A model generated the notes under the pieces. That model was not told where the DNA came from, ran no database searches, and was given only the letters and a program-made list of their open reading frames with translations. Positions 17,426-25,706 of a DNA stretch of 64,000 bases are shown in pieces (the first letter of the stretch is position 1; the number at the start of each line of letters is the position of its first letter). Origin of the DNA: Rhizomicrobium sp. (lineage in GTDB: Bacteria > Pseudomonadota > Alphaproteobacteria > Micropepsales > Micropepsaceae). The position numbers and the translations under genes were made by a program. Location of the stretch: positions 186,001 to 250,000 of the forward strand of contig JBBCHM010000002.1 of NCBI GenBank assembly GCA_037200045.1. Reading direction: 5' to 3'.

Positions 17426-18067
17426 TCAGTAATTCCGCGGCCGCGCGAACGGATCGCCATCGCCATGTATGATCGCGCCCAGGCAAGGAACATTGACGAG
17501 CGGCGGACAAGTCGGCTGGGTCTGCTGTTCGTGGCGCGCGATGTCGGCGGCGGTCGGCGGCGCTTCGGGCTTTGGCACGTCCAGAACGATCGTGCCGTCC
17601 GGCCGCTTGACGAACGCCCAGGGGCGGCGGCGGCAGGTCTCGCGCTGCGCGGCGGACAGGTTCTCATAGCTCGAGGCGCCGCATGCCAGCGAGCGGCCGA
17701 CGCCCTCCAGTCCCTCGCTCGGCGGCGGCGGCAAAGCGCGCTTCGGCTCCGGCGGCAGGGTGATCGGCGCGGTGACGAACGGCAAGGCCTCGACCGGCTC
17801 CGGCGGCGCGACCTTCTTCGGCGGATGGAACGGCTCCAGCTTCGGGACCCACAGGATCGCTTCGGGGATCGTCTCGCGGATGCGCTGCACGATCGGGGTG
17901 TGGACGCTGTAGGCGACGATGACGAGCGCCAGGACATGAACGAGCAGGACCGCGGCGCCGGCGAGCCAGCGGCGCAAGGTGCGCTGCTTGTCGTCGGGCG
18001 CGGCGGCGAGCGGGTGCGCGGCCAGGATTCCGGCGAACGCGTCAGAATCGACCGAACTGTCCGTCAC
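17426..18067 (-). CDS. TonB-like proline-rich membrane-anchored protein, unknown role
   Basis: A 213-residue protein of unrecognised family. A cytoplasmic N-terminus of about 33 residues precedes one TM helix (WLAGAAVLLVHVLALVIVAYS, about 34-54). A long Pro/Glu/Lys-rich periplasmic stretch follows (FHPPKKVAPPEPVEALPF and ITLPPEPKRALPPPPSEG). The C-terminal domain has four Cys (LACGASS, RETCRRRP, PTCPPLVNVPCLG), enough for two disulfides. The topology is that of TonB/TolA, but no TonB C-terminal motif is visible and no exbB/exbD is adjacent. The start is GTG at 18067 with AGGA six bases upstream. Confidence 0.6.
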   Translation of the reverse strand: MTDSSVDSDAFAGILAAHPLAAAPDDKQRTLRRWLAGAAVLLVHVLALVIVAYSVHTPIVQRIRETIPEAILWVPKLEPFHPPKKVAPPEPVEALPFVTAPITLPPEPKRALPPPPSEGLEGVGRSLACGASSYENLSAAQRETCRRRPWAFVKRPDGTIVLDVPKPEAPPTAADIARHEQQTQPTCPPLVNVPCLGAIIHGDGDPFARPRNY

Positions 18068-18093
18068 AACAATTCCTGCTCAGATCCGGCCCT

Positions 18094-19089
18094 TCAGCCG
18101 GTGCAAAGTTCTTCGGCGCCCAAGCCGTCGCGCGCGCGACGTACTTTAGCAGAATTCCACAGCACCATGGTTGCGTCGAACCGGCGTTCCCAGCCCGGAA
18201 GATCGGATCGCGCGCCGCGCCTGAGCGGCGTATCCTTCTGTGAATCTTCTTTCATGCTCGACGCCACCGCTTCGGCGGAAATGCCGCGGCCGAGAAACGC
18301 GGCGAGCGCCGCCGCCTCGGCCGGCGGATCGGCCAACAGACGCTCATAATGAATCACATGGCAAGTGCCGTTGCGTTTCGCCCAGGCATAGCCCGACATC
18401 GCGGTCAGGTATTTGCGCACCGATTTTTGCGCCCCGTTGCGAAAGGCGCGTCCGTTCGAGCGCGCCCAGGCCTCGAAGCCGCGCGTCATGAAGATCGTGC
18501 GACGCTCCTGCGGACGCACCAGCAGGTCGGGCGCGCGGCAGGACTCGGCGCGCAGCTTCACGACTGGCGGCCGGACCGGATCGAGCGCCGCTGCGAGGTC
18601 GGCGCCCATCGCCGCCGCCGCCTCCGCGACCATGGCGCGAAACGGATTGAACGGACTGGCGCACAAGGCCGTCGTTGCCTGGGTATAGAAATCCGGCTCC
18701 GACACGTTGGCGATCCCGGCCTCGAACAGCAGCCGGCTCAGCAGCGTCGAGCCGCAGCGGCCGGGCGAGAAGAGGAAGATCGGCGCGCGCGCCTCGCCCG
18801 GCGCGAGCGCGCCCGATTCCCACGGGACCGACACCACGCGCGTCGCGTTGCGGCGAAGGTAGAGATAATAGAACGGCGCCGCCTGGGCGCCCTCGCCATC
18901 GACGCCGCCGACATAGACCGAACGCCGCCTGAGAAAATCGAGACAATAAGGAAGCAGCCCGTCCGCGCCGGCGCGGTCGAACGGCCGGATAGTGGAGGTC
19001 AGGAAATCGCCGGGCGTCGAGATGGCGATGCGGTCGGTGCGGCGGGCCGTCTTGATCTCGGCCGTGGTGATGTCCCGTGTCGCGAACAT
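18094..19089 (-). CDS. sulfotransferase-like protein
   Basis: A 331-residue protein with the PAPS-binding 5'-phosphosulfate loop FLFSPGRCGSTLLSRLLFEA (about residues 102-121), the hallmark of the sulfotransferase superfamily. A later TIFMTRGFEAWARS resembles the 3'-phosphate-binding strand (R and S), and VIHYERLLADPPAEAAALAAFL is the usual C-terminal sulfotransferase helix. The acceptor is unknown. It is divergently placed from a GT25 glycosyltransferase gene, so a surface glycan is a possible target (inference). The divergent spacer 19090-19330 has no clear operator. Confidence 0.7.
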   Translation of the reverse strand: MFATRDITTAEIKTARRTDRIAISTPGDFLTSTIRPFDRAGADGLLPYCLDFLRRRSVYVGGVDGEGAQAAPFYYLYLRRNATRVVSVPWESGALAPGEARAPIFLFSPGRCGSTLLSRLLFEAGIANVSEPDFYTQATTALCASPFNPFRAMVAEAAAAMGADLAAALDPVRPPVVKLRAESCRAPDLLVRPQERRTIFMTRGFEAWARSNGRAFRNGAQKSVRKYLTAMSGYAWAKRNGTCHVIHYERLLADPPAEAAALAAFLGRGISAEAVASSMKEDSQKDTPLRRGARSDLPGWERRFDATMVLWNSAKVRRARDGLGAEELCTG

Positions 19090-19330
19090 ATCTTCAAAGG
19101 TGGTGAGAACTGATTCGGGAAAGATTACGAAATGTGCCGGCCCGATACGCCCGATGACGCCGTCCGCGGCAAGGAACTTTCCTAAGCCTATGCGATTCCG
19201 AAAAGTTTTTTGTCGCGAGATGTCGCAGCATTACGCCGACATACACAATGTCGAAATCCGCGCGAAGGGTTGAGGAACCCGAGCCGTACAAAAGTCTTCT
19301 GGCACTCAGGGTCAGAGGCACCGGACTGAC

Positions 19331-20119
19331 ATGCAAGCATATCTCATAAATCTCGCCCGCCGTCCCGACCGATTGCTCAAAATGTCCAAGCAATTGTCGG
19401 ACCTCGCGATAGCGGTCCAGTTCGTTTCCGCGATCGACGCGCGGAACATGCCGGACGCCGTCGCCGACCGGAACTTCGCCAGCGACGGCCCGCTCGGCCC
19501 GATCCCCAAGGGCGACAAATGCTGCACCCTCAGCCATATGCGCGCCTGGAGCATGTTCCTCTCGACCGGCGACAGCCACGGCCTGATCCTGGAAGACGAT
19601 GTGGCGATCGATGGCGACGCGGCGCCGCTCCTCACCGACGCCGCCTGGATTCCGGCCGGGGTCGGCTTGCTGAAGATCGAGCGCTATGGGCCGCAGAGCC
19701 AGCGCGTGTTGCTCGACGACGTCGTGGACGCGGGCGGCGGCCGCCTGATCGGCCGGCTCCGGTCGCGCCACACTGGCGCGGCGGCCTACATCCTCACGCG
19801 CGAAATCGCCGAGCAGTTGCTGGCCTGGCACGAGCCCTGGACCCTGCCGGTCGACCATATGCTGTTCAACCCGAACAACTCGCCGCTGACCGAGCGCCTG
19901 CGGCCCTATCAACTGACGCCGGCCATCGCCCGGCAGTCCGAGGAGATCGGCGGCCAGACCGACATCGACGAATGGCGGGCCGGCCAGCGCGACTTCAGCT
20001 GGCGCCTCGTCAAGCGCGAGATGGTGCGGGCCTATTACGACCTGCGCCTGCTGCCCAGCCAGATCGCCAGCGTGGCGCGGCGCGAAGCCGATTTCGTCCG
20101 GGTCGAGGCCGTGCGTTAA
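19331..20119 (+). CDS. glycosyltransferase family 25 protein
   Basis: A 262-residue cytoplasmic glycosyltransferase of the LPS-modifying LgtB/Lex family (GT25). Visible motifs are MQAYLINLARRPDRL at the N-terminus, GDKCCTLSHMRAW (about residues 60-72), the D-x-D-like LILEDDVAI, GAAAYILTREIAEQLL and the VDHMLFN site near residue 178. These fit transfer of a sugar from a UDP donor to an outer-membrane glycolipid. It stands alone, divergent from the sulfotransferase-like gene and upstream of a small lipoprotein gene. Confidence 0.85.
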   Translation: MQAYLINLARRPDRLLKMSKQLSDLAIAVQFVSAIDARNMPDAVADRNFASDGPLGPIPKGDKCCTLSHMRAWSMFLSTGDSHGLILEDDVAIDGDAAPLLTDAAWIPAGVGLLKIERYGPQSQRVLLDDVVDAGGGRLIGRLRSRHTGAAAYILTREIAEQLLAWHEPWTLPVDHMLFNPNNSPLTERLRPYQLTPAIARQSEEIGGQTDIDEWRAGQRDFSWRLVKREMVRAYYDLRLLPSQIASVARREADFVRVEAVR

Positions 20120-20212
20120 CCCAGTCGCGCGAAATCCGCGCCTTTCGGCCGGCAGGTCCTGCATAATCGCGGTGAACGAAGTGCGTTTGCCCGCGCCGTT
20201 GAGGATGCTGTC

Positions 20213-20692
20213 ATGCGGATAATTCTGGCCGCGGCCGCGGCGCTGGCCGTGTTCACGGTCGCGGGCTGCGATATCAATACCGGTCCGGCGAAGGACACCA
20301 AGGTCGGCTGCAACTGCGCCACGCCGCCGGCCGCGACGCCGACTCCCACCGGCGAGGCCGACACGCCACCCCCGCCGCGCCATCGCTGGCACCGGCACGG
20401 CGATCGCCACGTCTATGGCGGCGGCCATGGCTATGCGTGGCGCCGCGAATATTCGGAAATCTCGGTCGCGACCTACGACTATCACAGCGACAGCCGGTCC
20501 TACGTCATGGGCGGCGGTGATTATGCTGGAGGCGGCGCGGCTCACGGCAACGGCTGGGTCGACGGTTATGGCCGCGCCTATGGCGGCGGCGCGGATCACC
20601 ATGAGACGGCGGCGGATGACCGCGCGCGGCTGCATCCCTGGCACGGCTATGACGCCGACTGCCCCGACAACGACCCGCACGCGCGGCGCTAG
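20213..20692 (+). CDS. His/Gly/Tyr-rich putative lipoprotein
   Basis: A 159-residue exported protein of no recognised family. The signal peptide ends in a lipobox VAGC (Cys at about residue 19). The mature part holds Cys-Asn-Cys (GCNCATPP), a Pro/Thr-rich spacer, a His/Arg patch (PPPRHRWHRHGDRHVYGGGHGYAW), and Gly/Tyr-rich repeats (GGGDYAGGGAAHGNGW). The histidines could bind metal, which is inference. It is convergent with dnaB: both stop codons use the same CTAG at 20689-20692. Confidence 0.65.
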   Translation: MRIILAAAAALAVFTVAGCDINTGPAKDTKVGCNCATPPAATPTPTGEADTPPPPRHRWHRHGDRHVYGGGHGYAWRREYSEISVATYDYHSDSRSYVMGGGDYAGGGAAHGNGWVDGYGRAYGGGADHHETAADDRARLHPWHGYDADCPDNDPHARR

Positions 20693-22128
20693 GCGCGCGC
20701 GTCGTCAGGGGCGAGGTTGGAGAACCGCGTGAAGCGGGAATCGAATTGCAGGTCGATCTTGTTGGTCGCGCCATGGCGGTGTTTCTCGACCAGCACCTCG
20801 GCCCGGTTTGTCGCGCGGTCGAGCTTTTCCATCCACTTGGCGTGATCGGGCGAACCAGGATCGGGTTCGCGCGTCTTGAGATAGTACTCCTCGCGGTAGA
20901 CGAACATCACGACGTCGGCGTCCTGCTCGATCGAGCCGGATTCGCGAAGGTCGGAGAGAACCGGACGCTTGTCGTCGCGGCTGTCGACCGAACGGGAAAG
21001 CTGCGACAGCGCGATCACCGGCACGTCGAGCTCCTTGGCGAGCACCTTGAGCGATTTCGAGATCTCGGTGATCTCCTGCACCCGGTTTTCCGCGCGGCCG
21101 GTGCCTTCGACGAGCTGGATATGGTCGATGATAACGCAACCGATGTTCTTCTCGCGCTTCAGGCGGCGGGCGCGCGCGGCGATCTGCGCCACCGAGATGC
21201 CGCCGGTGTCGTCGATGTAGAGCGGCAGCGTCGAGAGGTCCTGCATGGCGAGCACGAACTGCTCCCACTCGGTCTCGGTGAACTTGCCGTTGCGGATCTT
21301 CCACATCTCGATCTCGGTCTGCTCGGACAGGATACGCGCCGAGAGCTGCTGCGCCGCCATTTCGAGCGAGAAGAAGAGAACCGGCGCGCCGCTCGGCACC
21401 TCGGCGCCGCTTTCCAGGTCGCGCACATAGGCGCGCGCGGTGTGGAACGCCATGTTGGTGGCGAGCGAGGTCTTGCCCATGCCGGGACGGCCGGCGAGGA
21501 TGAGCAGGTCCGACGGCTGCAGGCCGCCGAGCAGCGAGTCGATGTCGGTGAAGCCCGTCGCCAGGCCCGAGATGCGCCCGCCCCGGGCCTGCGCCTTCTC
21601 GGCCAGTTCCACGGTGCGGCGCAGGCTTTCGGCAAAATCGATCGGGCCGGCGCCGTATTTGGAGGTTTCGCTGACGCGATAGAGCGCCTTTTCGGCCTCT
21701 TCGATCTGCGCTTTGGGCGGCTTGTCGTGCGGCGCCTCGTAGGCGGTATTGACGATGTCCTCGCCGATGCCGATCAGGGCGCGGCGCACGGAAAGATCGC
21801 GCAGGATGCGCGCCAGGTCGCGCACGTTCGGGATCGCGGGCGCCGCCTGCGCCAGGCCAGCGAGATAGGCGTGGCCGCCGACTTCGATCAGGCCGGGATC
21901 GGCCTTCATCGCGGCGTGCAGCGTCAACGGCGTCAGCACCATGCCGCCGCGGTCGGACGAGGACAGCATCACCTCATAGAGGCGCGCATGCAGCGGATCG
22001 TAGAAATCCTCCGCCTTCAGGATCGCAGTGACGCGCTCGATCGCGTGATTGTCGACCAGCATCGCGCCGAGCAGAGCCTGCTCGACCTCGATGTCGTAGG
22101 GGACGTGACGGTAAGCTTCGTGTTCCAT
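20689..22128 (-). CDS. dnaB: replicative DNA helicase DnaB
   Basis: Hexameric 5'-3' helicase at the replication fork. The 479-residue product has the N-terminal DnaB domain (YDIEVEQALLGAMLVDN), a linker, and the RecA-like C-domain with Walker A AGRPGMGKTSLA (about residues 206-217). FFSLEMAAQQLSARIL, IIDHIQL (Walker B) and ALSQLSRSVDSRDDKRP follow. ATG at 22128 (MEHEAYRHVP) follows AGAAGAACAAGAAG; the frame opens further to 22167 but those residues do not fit the family. No intein or insertion is seen. Confidence 0.96.
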   Translation of the reverse strand: MEHEAYRHVPYDIEVEQALLGAMLVDNHAIERVTAILKAEDFYDPLHARLYEVMLSSSDRGGMVLTPLTLHAAMKADPGLIEVGGHAYLAGLAQAAPAIPNVRDLARILRDLSVRRALIGIGEDIVNTAYEAPHDKPPKAQIEEAEKALYRVSETSKYGAGPIDFAESLRRTVELAEKAQARGGRISGLATGFTDIDSLLGGLQPSDLLILAGRPGMGKTSLATNMAFHTARAYVRDLESGAEVPSGAPVLFFSLEMAAQQLSARILSEQTEIEMWKIRNGKFTETEWEQFVLAMQDLSTLPLYIDDTGGISVAQIAARARRLKREKNIGCVIIDHIQLVEGTGRAENRVQEITEISKSLKVLAKELDVPVIALSQLSRSVDSRDDKRPVLSDLRESGSIEQDADVVMFVYREEYYLKTREPDPGSPDHAKWMEKLDRATNRAEVLVEKHRHGATNKIDLQFDSRFTRFSNLAPDDARA

Positions 22129-22337
22129 TCTTCTTGTTCTTCTGGCCCCGGCGCCCGCGCGGACCAACGGGCGCGAGCGGTCGAATCAAGCGATGCAGCT
22201 TCGTCGCGGCAAGCGCGCAGCGGCGTTATGAACAGGTAATTTATTTCCGCGCCGCATCCGCAACACGTCGAACGCACGGCACGCGTCAACGTCGCATCGC
22301 GCCGCCGTCTTTCCTGTGCATGAAACGCGATATCCGG

Positions 22338-22691
22338 TCATCGCTTCGCGAATGTGCTTGCATAGATTTCAGGCTTGAAGCCCGCGACCCGCTTGCTACC
22401 GAGATCGAGCACCGGACGTTTGATCATCGACGGCTGCGCCAGCATCAAGGCGACTGCCTTGCGTTCGGTAAGGTTCTCCTTCTCCGAGTCCGGCAGTTTG
22501 CGAAAGGTCGTTCCGCCGCGGTTGAGCAGGACCTCCCAACCAAGCTCCTTGCTCCAGGCCTCGAGATGCGCGTGATCGATGCCTTGCGTCTTGTAGTCGT
22601 GGAACGCGTAAGCCACGCCATGGCCGTCGAGCCAGGCACGCGCCTTCTTCATCGTGTCGCAGTTCTTGATGCCGTAGAGCGTGATCGCCAT
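22338..22691 (-). CDS. ArsC/Spx-family protein (YffB type)
   Basis: A 117-residue thioredoxin-fold protein. ITLYGIKNCDTMKKARAWLD, FHDYKTQGI, and ELGWEVLLNRGGTTFRKL match the YffB subgroup, which keeps one Cys (NCDTMKKA) and lacks the CxxC of Spx and the arsenate-reductase signature partners. The substrate is not established. The ATG at 22691 lies 10 bases after the stop of the first ThpR gene on the same strand, so the two form a small operon; the longer open frame to 22832 lies inside that gene. Confidence 0.88.
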   Translation of the reverse strand: MAITLYGIKNCDTMKKARAWLDGHGVAYAFHDYKTQGIDHAHLEAWSKELGWEVLLNRGGTTFRKLPDSEKENLTERKAVALMLAQPSMIKRPVLDLGSKRVAGFKPEIYASTFAKR

Positions 22692-22701
22692 GTGGCCTCC
22701 T

Positions 22702-23289
22702 CTAATGGCCACCGAGCGGCCAGCGCGCAAGATGTTCATGCCGGTTTTGGCCAAAGAGGCTGTGCACAAGGACGATATCGGCCACCGTCCAGGACATCGG
22801 TGCGATGGGCGCTTCGTCGGCGGCCTTGGCATCGTAGAGCAAGGTCATGTGCGGCGTGAACGGCGCGCGCGCGAAGCGGCCGAGCTTGCGGCGGGCGAGC
22901 GCCGCACCGAGCGAGGCGCGCAATGCCTTGAGCGGCGCGTCGTCGCCACCGGCCAAAAGGACGAAAGGATAGTTTCCGTCGCTTCGAAAGCTGACCGCAC
23001 GATCGAGGGTGATGACAAACGACGGTGCCCGCACGCCTTGCGCCGCATCGTGCGCGCGAGAAAGGACGGACCCCGGCAAGCCGTCCCAGTCGCCAAGGAA
23101 AACCAGCGAGACATGAAGATGCCCCGGCTTGATCAGCCGGCCGGTGAATCCCCGGGCGTGTTTCAAATCTTCGGCAAGCGACGTCACGCGCGCCGCGGTG
23201 CCGGCATCCGGCACCAGGGCAAAGAAAAGCCGGTCGGCCCGGCCGCGCTCGGCATCCAATGACTTGCGATGGGGTCGTGCTTGCAACAT
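22702..23289 (-). CDS. thpR: RNA 2',3'-cyclic phosphodiesterase (ThpR/LigT), paralogue 1
   Basis: 2H-phosphoesterase of about 195 residues. Both catalytic HxT/S motifs are present: HLHVSLVFLGD (HVS, about residue 60) and PHMTLLYD (HMT, about residue 146). The N-terminal RLFFALVPDAGTAARV and C-terminal LVHSLFGQNRHEHLARWPLG are typical of ThpR. The first motif ends in Ser rather than Thr, which the family tolerates. ATG at 23289 is used (a GTG precedes it directly). A second copy lies at 24461-25039. Confidence 0.88.
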   Translation of the reverse strand: MLQARPHRKSLDAERGRADRLFFALVPDAGTAARVTSLAEDLKHARGFTGRLIKPGHLHVSLVFLGDWDGLPGSVLSRAHDAAQGVRAPSFVITLDRAVSFRSDGNYPFVLLAGGDDAPLKALRASLGAALARRKLGRFARAPFTPHMTLLYDAKAADEAPIAPMSWTVADIVLVHSLFGQNRHEHLARWPLGGH

Positions 23290-23381
23290 CACTAGAACAT
23301 AACAAGAACATCTCTCCGTCGCAACGCTGTTGTCCCGATACGCACGGCAATATTCTTGTCTGCGTTTTCTCCGCAGCCGCC

Positions 23382-23573
23382 ATGCGCAGACTGAGCGTCT
23401 TCAACAACATTTCGCTGGACGGGTATTTCGTCGACGCGAAAGGCGGCATCCGCTGGGCGCGCGAGCAGGACGCGGAATCGCTCCAATTCACCGTCGGCAA
23501 TGTGCGCGGCAGCGGCGTGATGCTGTTCGGCCCGATGATTGGCGATTGTGGATTCTACGTAATGAGTTCTTGA
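23382..23573 (+). pseudogene. truncated RibD C-terminal/dihydrofolate-reductase-like remnant
   Basis: The 63 residues begin like an intact RibD_C family protein: MRRLSVFNNISLDGYFVDAK, GIRWAREQD, and then SGVMLFG. They then run into unrelated sequence and a stop, where family members continue to about 180 residues from a LFGRxTYE motif. Only the first third is left. A deletion after the LFG codons is the simplest reading. No matching 3' part is found downstream. Confidence 0.65.
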
Positions 23574-23617
23574 TCAAACGCAAGGTTTGCCGAGGCGCCG
23601 CCGCGCACACTGCCTAC

Positions 23618-23815
23618 ATGAACCTCTCAACCGTTTGGCGCACCGCGCTTGATCTGAAGAAACAATATGCCGGGAGGGCGGCCAGCGCGGCGTCGGAGCG
23701 CGCCGAACGCTGCTTCGCAAGCGGCGACATGGAAGGCTTTCGCGCCTGGAACCGCGTGCAGCACGCGATCGTGGAAATCGACCGGGAGCCGCTGCCTTAC
23801 GAAATCATGCACTAA
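23618..23815 (+). CDS. small conserved-looking hypothetical protein
   Basis: A 65-residue charged protein: MNLSTVWRTALDLKKQYAGR, ASAASERAERCFASGD, GFRAWNRVQHAIVEID. It is predicted largely helical and carries a G-D-x-x-G-x-x-x-W pattern that I have seen in short alphaproteobacterial proteins of unknown function. No signal or TM segment. It lies between the truncated RibD remnant and the ArsR gene. It could be an unrelated short frame; confidence is moderate. Confidence 0.45.
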   Translation: MNLSTVWRTALDLKKQYAGRAASAASERAERCFASGDMEGFRAWNRVQHAIVEIDREPLPYEIMH

Positions 23816-23839
23816 CGAGCGGCGCCCGCTTGAATTTCG

Positions 23840-23863
23840 ATGGATATCTAATTAGACATCCAT
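23840..23863. promoter_or_regulatory. 24-bp palindromic operator of the ArsR-DUF2087 gene
   Basis: ATGGAT-A-TCTAATTAGA-C-ATCCAT is symmetrical over 24 bases with a single mismatched pair. It ends 14 bases before the ATG at 23878 and is followed by the ribosome binding site AAAGGAGA. Position and A/T-rich core fit a dimeric ArsR-type repressor binding its own promoter. Confidence 0.7.
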
Positions 23864-23877
23864 GAAAGGAGAGCGCG

Positions 23878-24456
23878 ATGACCGAGACCCTGCTCGAATT
23901 CTTCAAGGCGATGGCGCATGACAGCCGCCTCAAGATCATCGGCCTGCTGGCCGGCGGCGAGCGCAGCGTGCAGGATCTGGCGGAGGCGCTCGGCCTCAAG
24001 GAGCCGACCGTGTCGCATCATCTGGCGATCCTGAAGGCGCAAGGCATCGTGACCGCGCGGGCCGAGGGCACCACGCGCTGGCACGCGCTCGACCGCGACG
24101 CGCTCGAGAAGCTGGCGCGGCGCGTGCTGCAGCCTTCGGCGATGAAGGCCAAGGCGCCGGCCGGCGCCGAGGCGTCCGATGCGAAGATCTTGCAAGGCTT
24201 CGTCGCCAGGGACGGGACGCTGAAACAGATTCCGGCAAGCCGGAAGAAACGCGGCGCGGTGCTGCGCTGGCTGATGCGCGACTTCGCCGCCAACCGCCGC
24301 TACACCGAAGCCGAGGTCAACGAGACGATCCAGGCGCATCACTGGGACAGCGCCACGCTGCGGCGCGAGCTGATCGGCCACCGCATGCTGGCGCGCAAGG
24401 ACCGCATCTATTGGCGCCTGCCGCAAGCAGAATGGAAAGCCGGCGGCGAGGCGTGA
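23878..24456 (+). CDS. ArsR-type regulator with DUF2087 domain
   Basis: A 192-residue regulator. The N-terminal winged HTH (about residues 1-85) has FFKAMAHDSRLKIIGLLAGG and LKEPTVSHHLAILKAQGIV. The C-terminal half (about 120-185) reads RGAVLRWLMRDFAANRRYTE, then VNETIQAHHWDSATLRRELIGHRML, which is DUF2087. No Cys metal site of classic ArsR is seen, so the inducer is unknown. AAAGGAGAGCGCG precedes the ATG, and a 24-bp palindrome sits in the promoter, suggesting autoregulation. It is convergent with the second ThpR gene, four bases away. Confidence 0.9.
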   Translation: MTETLLEFFKAMAHDSRLKIIGLLAGGERSVQDLAEALGLKEPTVSHHLAILKAQGIVTARAEGTTRWHALDRDALEKLARRVLQPSAMKAKAPAGAEASDAKILQGFVARDGTLKQIPASRKKRGAVLRWLMRDFAANRRYTEAEVNETIQAHHWDSATLRRELIGHRMLARKDRIYWRLPQAEWKAGGEA

Positions 24457-24460
24457 GGGC

Positions 24461-25039
24461 TCAGCCGCCGAGCGGCCAGCGCCCCAGATGCACGTGCTTG
24501 GTCTGGCCGAGCAGGCTGTGCACCAGCACGAAATCGCGCACCGTCCAGGTGACGGGTTCGACGGCGGCGGGCTTTACGCGCGTCTCGTCGCGCAACAGCG
24601 TGACATGCGGCTTGAAATCCCCCTGAGTCGCGCCGCCGAGGCCGTTCTTCTTCAACGCCGCTCCGAGCGCCCGCTGGAATGCGTGCAGCGGCGTTGTGCC
24701 CTGCTCCGCCAACAGCACGAAGGGATAGACGCCCGTCCGGTTGCTGAAACTCTCGACGCGGCGGCAGGCGACATCAAACCGCGCGGCCGAAACCTCCGCC
24801 GCGGCCTCGCCGGCGAGTGCGACGATTTCTGTCGGCAGCGCGTGCCAGTCGCCGAGATGGAACAGGGTGATGTGCAAATGCTCCGGCAATATCAGCGTGC
24901 CGTCGAGGCCGTTTTTGCTCTTGAGATCGGATGCCAAGGCGTGGATGCGCGCGGCGGTGCCGGCATCGGGAAGAACGGCGAAGAAAATCCGATCCTTCTG
25001 CGAAGCGCCGAACTTGCGACGGGGGCGTTTGGCAGCCAC
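24461..25039 (-). CDS. thpR: RNA 2',3'-cyclic phosphodiesterase (ThpR/LigT), paralogue 2
   Basis: A 192-residue 2H-phosphoesterase. HLHITLFHLGD (HIT) and KPHVTLLRD (HVT) supply both catalytic His-x-Thr motifs, here both the canonical Thr form. The N-terminal DRIFFAVLPDAGTAARI and C-terminal LVHSLLGQTKHVHLGRWPLGG closely mirror paralogue 1 at 22702-23289, so the two arose by duplication. The start is GTG at 25039, three bases after the TetR stop, implying co-transcription with that regulator. Confidence 0.88.
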   Translation of the reverse strand: MAAKRPRRKFGASQKDRIFFAVLPDAGTAARIHALASDLKSKNGLDGTLILPEHLHITLFHLGDWHALPTEIVALAGEAAAEVSAARFDVACRRVESFSNRTGVYPFVLLAEQGTTPLHAFQRALGAALKKNGLGGATQGDFKPHVTLLRDETRVKPAAVEPVTWTVRDFVLVHSLLGQTKHVHLGRWPLGG

Positions 25040-25042
25040 GCG

Positions 25043-25615
25043 CTATCTCGCCTTGTGCCGGCTGGGCTTCCTATCCTTGGCGACCAGCCACGCGCGCGTC
25101 TGATCGAGAATGTCACCGGACAGGCGGGGATCGTCGCTCATGCGCGCCAGGATAACCGCTCCCACCATCGCCGCCCAGCTTCCGATCGCCGCGCGGCGCC
25201 GGTCGGCAGGGTTCGCGCCGGCGGCGGCGCGGCTAAGATCCTCGATCTGCCGCTTGAGGCCGGCCGTCATCGCCGCGCGGGCGCGGCCGTCCTGGCGGAT
25301 CGTCTCCGAGGCCAGCGCCGCCATGGCGCAGCCGCCCGCGAGATTGTCCCGATGGGCCGGCGACAGGTATTTGGCGGCGTAGTCCGCCAGATCGCCGGAC
25401 GGGCCCGCCGCGCTCGACAGGGCCTCGGCGAGAGCCTGGGCGATGAGATCGTCCTTGGATTTGAAATAGCCGTAGAAGCCGCCATGGGTGAGGCCGGCGG
25501 CTTTCATGATCTCGGCGACCGTGACCGCCGCGAAGCCGCGTTCGCGGAACAGCCGGCCGGCGGCTTCGACGATCGTCCGGCGGCTTTGCGCCACCTGTTC
25601 GCGGCTCACACGCAT
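25043..25615 (-). CDS. TetR/AcrR family transcriptional regulator
   Basis: A 190-residue regulator with an N-terminal TetR HTH: RRTIVEAAGRLFRERGFAAV, VAEIMKAAGLTHGGFYGYFKSKDDLI (about residues 10-55). The C-terminal region resembles TetR_C_16-like proteins (GCAMAALASETIRQDG). ATG at 25615 follows GGGAGAAG, so I prefer it over the ATG at 25630. It is divergent from the SDR gene at 25707, its probable target. Confidence 0.92.
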   Translation of the reverse strand: MRVSREQVAQSRRTIVEAAGRLFRERGFAAVTVAEIMKAAGLTHGGFYGYFKSKDDLIAQALAEALSSAAGPSGDLADYAAKYLSPAHRDNLAGGCAMAALASETIRQDGRARAAMTAGLKRQIEDLSRAAAGANPADRRRAAIGSWAAMVGAVILARMSDDPRLSGDILDQTRAWLVAKDRKPSRHKAR

Positions 25616-25640
25616 CTTCTCTCCCAGCACCTTGAATATA

Positions 25641-25681
25641 CATGACGGCCATCATATAAACAATATCATGACCATCGTCAT
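25641..25681. promoter_or_regulatory. operator region between tetR-type gene and SDR gene
   Basis: The 91-base divergent spacer is A/T-rich and has ATGAC-CATC-GTCAT, a perfect 5-base inverted repeat at 25668-25681. A related CATGACGGCCATCATAT lies at 25641-25657. Repeated ATGAC half-sites on both sides of the ATATAAACAATAT core fit binding of the divergently encoded TetR protein. Confidence 0.5.
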
Positions 25682-25706
25682 GAATACGATCGCAGGAGCA
25701 CGCCCC

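Noticed and set aside
20746..22239. Plus-strand frame of 497 codons across dnaB
   Set aside because: It is the antisense shadow of dnaB, with Val/Asp/His/Arg-rich composition and no family motif.
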